A stretch of DNA of 64,000 nucleotides from Carallia brachiata (taxonomy: Eukaryota; Streptophyta; Magnoliopsida; Malpighiales; Rhizophoraceae): the NCBI GenBank assembly GCA_021464245.1, contig JADCRB010000040.1:5920273-5984272 (forward strand). Reading direction: 5' to 3'. Below the pieces are notes generated by a model, which did not search any database, was not told the origin of the DNA, and saw only the letters and a list, made by a program, of their open reading frames with translations. Below are positions 60,035-64,000 of the stretch, one piece after another; positions within the stretch are counted from its first letter, which is position 1; every line of letters begins with the position of its first letter. Both the position numbers and the translations under genes were made by a program.

Positions 60035-63000
60035 AAAAAACTAAATAGAAACCCCAGCTTGTGCAAATGGATGGCACACAAAGACGAGTTATAGGGCCCA
60101 GTGCGCTGGTCCAATTCATAACATTCTTTATTTGATTGGGCTCCTTTTTCAAGGGCAATTCTCGTTTCTGTACACATGCCCCCCCCCTCTCAATTCGTCC
60201 AAACAAGAAATTGGCAGACCAAATTTCATTTTTCCCAGTTTTTTTTTATCTATTAAACTTATCCCCTTCAATCCTATGTATGATTCTAATAAAAGCCTAA
60301 AGCCTGAATATATTCCTCTAAAGTTCCAAAAAAAAGTGTTAGAAATTAAAGGCATTAAATTTTCAGAAGAAAAAATTACTGTAAAAATATAAATACCTCA
60401 ATCGAAATTCTTTTTTCAGTCTAGGATCTCAGAGTTGAATCACTAACCTCTTTGAAATCACGATCACCGCACAGTCAGAGTGAAAGCACAAATACCATAG
60501 GATGGAGACTATCAATTCTCTCTACTTAGCGTTCTTTCTATTTAACGTTTAAGAGGTATTTTCTTTCTTACATTAAAACTGAGTTTTTCTTTTCATGTTA
60601 ACTTGTACAGAGAGTGAGAAGGAGATATTTATATATCGAGGGACTCTATAACTGTTGTCCCTTTTAACTACCCACTTTATTATTGGGTCGGGTCAAACCA
60701 ACCAACCAATCATGGGCAGATACTTGGACCCATAAACCAACATCTCACACTCACACGTGATAGGTTTTCATCACCCAACCATGTGACCATTTGATTTTCT
60801 CAAACATCCTTTCATACTTGGTAAGTGAGCCGTGCGACCTACGAGCACACTTGCACTTGGCAGCCCAAACTATGCCCTGTTAGGGACATCATAGCGGCTA
60901 CAACCCTTAGGGAAAACATGACAATTATAATAATGTCTCGCAGTGCCCCAGACTCATTTTGTCGCATCAGTCATAGTTTACCTTATCCCTCCAAGGCTAA
61001 ACTGGACACTTATCCTCACTATATTCATAGTTACACTCAATCCTCATTAGATGAATTAACTAGTCGGCCAATAAATACATAGATAGATGACTGACAACAA
61101 TAGTCTTCCTTCCACACTTACAACTATCAGTGTCAGTTCAATTGCTTTCCTAAGCATGCCCAGAAGGTCGAATCTTTCATGACCATAAGTAACATGCTAA
61201 TGCAGCGACCATTAAACTGACACTTTAAGATATAGTTGAAAGTAACATAGAGGCTATATTATTGCCTCAAGGGACTCACACAGTGAAGAAGGAGGGACCA
61301 ATTCTTTTACTTCCCTTATTGGTCATTTAATTAGCATACATGGTATGAATCATGTGTTATGATGAGTTTTCTCCTTCTTAGAGTGTATGTCATTTTCTTT
61401 AGGTCTTGATAACTCAGCATACAGATCTTAATTTAGCCGCTCTCAAGCAACTAACTTGAGTTCTCCAAGTACCTGCTCGTTAAAGTGTCAACCGTGATCT
61501 CACATCTGGCTTTTCACAAGTTATATGAATAGTGGGCAATGCATATAAGCCTTATTTTTTCTTTTAATCTGTAAGGCCTCATCTTGATCTTTTCAAGGTG
61601 ACCATAATTTTTTAGCATGATTTTCTTCAAATCGTTTCCCTCGCTCAAATGATCTCATCTCTACTCACTCTTAAAGTGATAGAAGCGATTGCCCATGTGA
61701 GTGGGCCAATCTCAACCTGTGTGACATACCTTTGGAGCAACATATTTAAGACTTGTCCATGTGTCACACAATTGTTGCTGCATTTTTATATTAGCATCAA
61801 TATACTGCACTTCATGGAAACATGTAAGTCTTTACTTAACTTTCAAAGACTTAACTGCAGTTTCCTCCACTTGCACTACTATGTCTCTCATTGAGTTGTA
61901 CTTCGTGTTGGGCTTAATGTCTTACTCAAGATCTCTCAGAGTAATCATACCTTACTAAATTGTCATTTAAAGAAACTTGTAGTTTATGACAATTTCCAAC
62001 ATTTCAAGATCTTTTCAAGCAAACATTATTGCTTGTTGCAACTAAATTCATGCAATCAACTTTGCCTCCAATTATATAAGGCTATGCATGTGTATTTCTT
62101 GCTTATCCGTGTAATTGTCTCGCTATTAAGCAAGCAAGTAAGTTCATTTATCATTTTGCACTTGAAGTCATTATTTGCAATAATAACTTAACACCGTGTT
62201 AAGTGTAGGTTTTTCTCCTTGTAACACTTTTAATCACTTGGAGAGTAGTTGTTGTGCTCATTAAAATTCCAATACGCATTTCACATGCATATATGAATTA
62301 AAGAACTTCATTGACTTAAAAGTTCTATTGTACAACTCAAAATATTTACTATTGTGGTACTGAACTGTGATGCCACTATTGTGTCATTACTAAAATTAAA
62401 AAGTTTATAGATACAATATAAGACTCAAAACTCTAATAAAGTGTCTACAAGGCAACAACGATAAAATTGTTCAAGAATTTTCTTAAAATAATTCATTGAT
62501 TTTACTTAACAATCTTTAGTCAATCTTGTCCATATTGTTCATCTGTGTCTTTCTACCCTATGGTAGGAGACAATCAATTTAAATGATTTTGACAAACTTC
62601 TCATAATCTCTAACCACTCGTGCACTGCCAACATATAGATATATAATTATAGATTAAGCCACAAACGCTTAATACATGTTGTGGTTATCGTGGATCACTA
62701 CAATCCACATATGAAATTTGCCCATTGCAATTTCAATACCATAAACCACCTTTATTGTCCTAAGTCAAACAAAGTTGGTAACCTTTGCATTATTGATCTA
62801 TCACAATGAACATTTATTTGCATTCCATGTATTTATGTTCTATTCTATTCTCCACGTAGGAAAACAATTTTCTAGTATGCTTTTTGTAATTCTAAATCTA
62901 AAGTGCAACTGAGGTGAGATTTTAGGCAGATCAAACGTAAATCCAAAGGTTTACAAAATAGCATGCTTATTTATTAGACACACACTCATGCCATTAGTGA

Positions 63001-64000
63001 GTCTTATATCTTTGTATCTATATACTTAGCAAATGTTTGAGAATCTACTTATTCTTTATCATTTTACATCTAAATGCAAATCCAATATGTCCTAGACACA
63101 ATTAGATTTCTTTGACTTTTTATTCGATGCTATCTTCCTCACATTAAGTAGAGTTCGAGAGAGCATCTCAGTATTGCTTTAAGCTCTCAATCGTCTTGAT
63201 TAGTAGCTAACTTAACATCCTTTTCTTAAATTTTTAAGTGGGAATATTATGGCTATTTCAATTTAGTTGAACTTCCAATAAACTATTGCTCCCACTAACT
63301 TAAGTGGGATGAGACATGTCATCACATATCTCAACTTAGCAATTTAGTACACCACTTAGTTCATAATCTTCTAATTTACCAAAAATTAGAAGACTTGTTC
63401 AACTAAATCCCTACTTAAAACTCGTTCTGTTAAAACGTGATATCTCATGATACTAATTTACTCACATACCACATACTTGCTCATTAATAAATATAACACC
63501 CCTCGTCAACATTCATTAGGTCTTTAAAGATACATCTCTCGTATCTTTTGAATACAAATTTCACTCTTTAGTGAAATGTTATGAGCAACAGCAATGACCT
63601 TTTAGGTGAGGAATGATTGAATTCAAAGCACAAGGTTAAACATATATAATGCACTCTCTTGTGCATTTTGTAATCATGGTAGAAGCAGGTTTCTTTCTCG
63701 CTTTACCATTAACCTTATAGGCTTTTACAACTTGTTATTCCTTCCACTCAACAACATTTTATTGCAAAGTTCCTTGAATAGCTAGTTACCTCATTTCCTT
63801 ATTTCATTATAGAGCCTCATTATGCTCAAATAGATGCTCACGTTGTTGGTCAATCTCTATCATTTTGATTCATATATATATTCATTTTGTTTTCCAATCA
63901 GGTCATACATGCTTAGGGGTTTAGCAACATAAGCAAGTAAGTCTAATAGACTTTTCTTAACTCAACTCACAATCCTTTGTTGCTTAACATGACCTACTCT
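60035..64000. other. 4 kb without a recognised gene; possibly LTR-element noncoding sequence
   Basis: No frame exceeds ~90 codons and none has a known domain. Sequence phrasing on the minus strand (for example the TTAGTGGGAGCAATAGTTTA stretch, the complement of ~63285) and a TATA-like TATATAAATA (complement of ~60630) suggest an LTR retrotransposon leader or LTR. I found no LTR pair, primer-binding site or pol within the window; the other end may lie beyond 64000. Confidence 0.35.

Noticed and set aside
1..64000. CRISPR arrays, bacterial operons, riboswitches or organelle DNA insertions
   Set aside because: No regularly spaced short repeats, no bacterial gene layout, no rRNA or organelle gene text seen; the window is plant nuclear DNA.

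Overview
The window is nuclear DNA from a flowering plant, most likely a woody eudicot. The evidence is plant gene families with GT-AG introns, AT-rich intergenic DNA, and plant-type LINEs, chromovirus LTR retrotransposons, Au-like SINEs and hAT elements. One undetermined base (25777) suggests a draft assembly. Family assignments come from reading translations against remembered family sequences; no search or alignment was run.

Layout. 1-1996: last two exons of a SWIB-domain gene (+), with two SINEs and a TRIM-like element in the intron. 4483-5989: decayed HHO/NIGT1-type GARP transcription factor gene (+). 6490-11488: dead LINE (+). 12100-13400: exon-like blocks of an unrecognised gene (-). 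14738-15619: inverted-repeat element. 16753-18335: TMEM205-like membrane protein gene with two reading-frame breaks (+). 22255-25201: plastid lipase (PLIP-type) pseudogene (-). 29200-30285: poly(A)-tailed retroposon. 33018-36582: ERdj3B-type ER DnaJ pseudogene (-). 37258-37413: SINE-like insertion. 38255-38878: hAT MITE. 39430-52126: rearranged Ty3/gypsy chromovirus complex containing a GC-rich array of ~0.9-kb repeats. 53836-56523: intact subgroup-7 R2R3-MYB gene (+), a predicted flavonol regulator. 57777-60026: hAT-like element carrying exon pieces of at least three unrelated host genes. 60400-64000: no gene, possibly LTR-element noncoding sequence.

Two results stand out. First, the order TMEM205-like, PLIP lipase, ERdj3B, subgroup-7 MYB matches, as I recall it, the Arabidopsis run At3g62580-At3g62610 (At3g62610 is MYB11). 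The segment is therefore probably an ancestral syntenic block. Here the lipase and DnaJ genes are clearly dead, the TMEM205-like gene is interrupted, and only the MYB gene reads through. This looks like fractionation of a duplicated segment caught part-way.

Second, the 57.8-60.0 kb element has hAT-style ends (TAGGG-like termini, 8-bp flanking repeat) around exon fragments of an F-box/MYND protein, an RCE1-type CAAX protease and a SUMO-E1 SAE2-type subunit. All lie on the minus strand, with the SAE2 exon between two RCE1-like exons. This is a Pack-type gene-capture element in a superfamily less known for capture than Mutator.

The MYB gene and, as far as visible, the SWIB gene are the only apparently intact host genes. 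All transposons seen are defective or nonautonomous.
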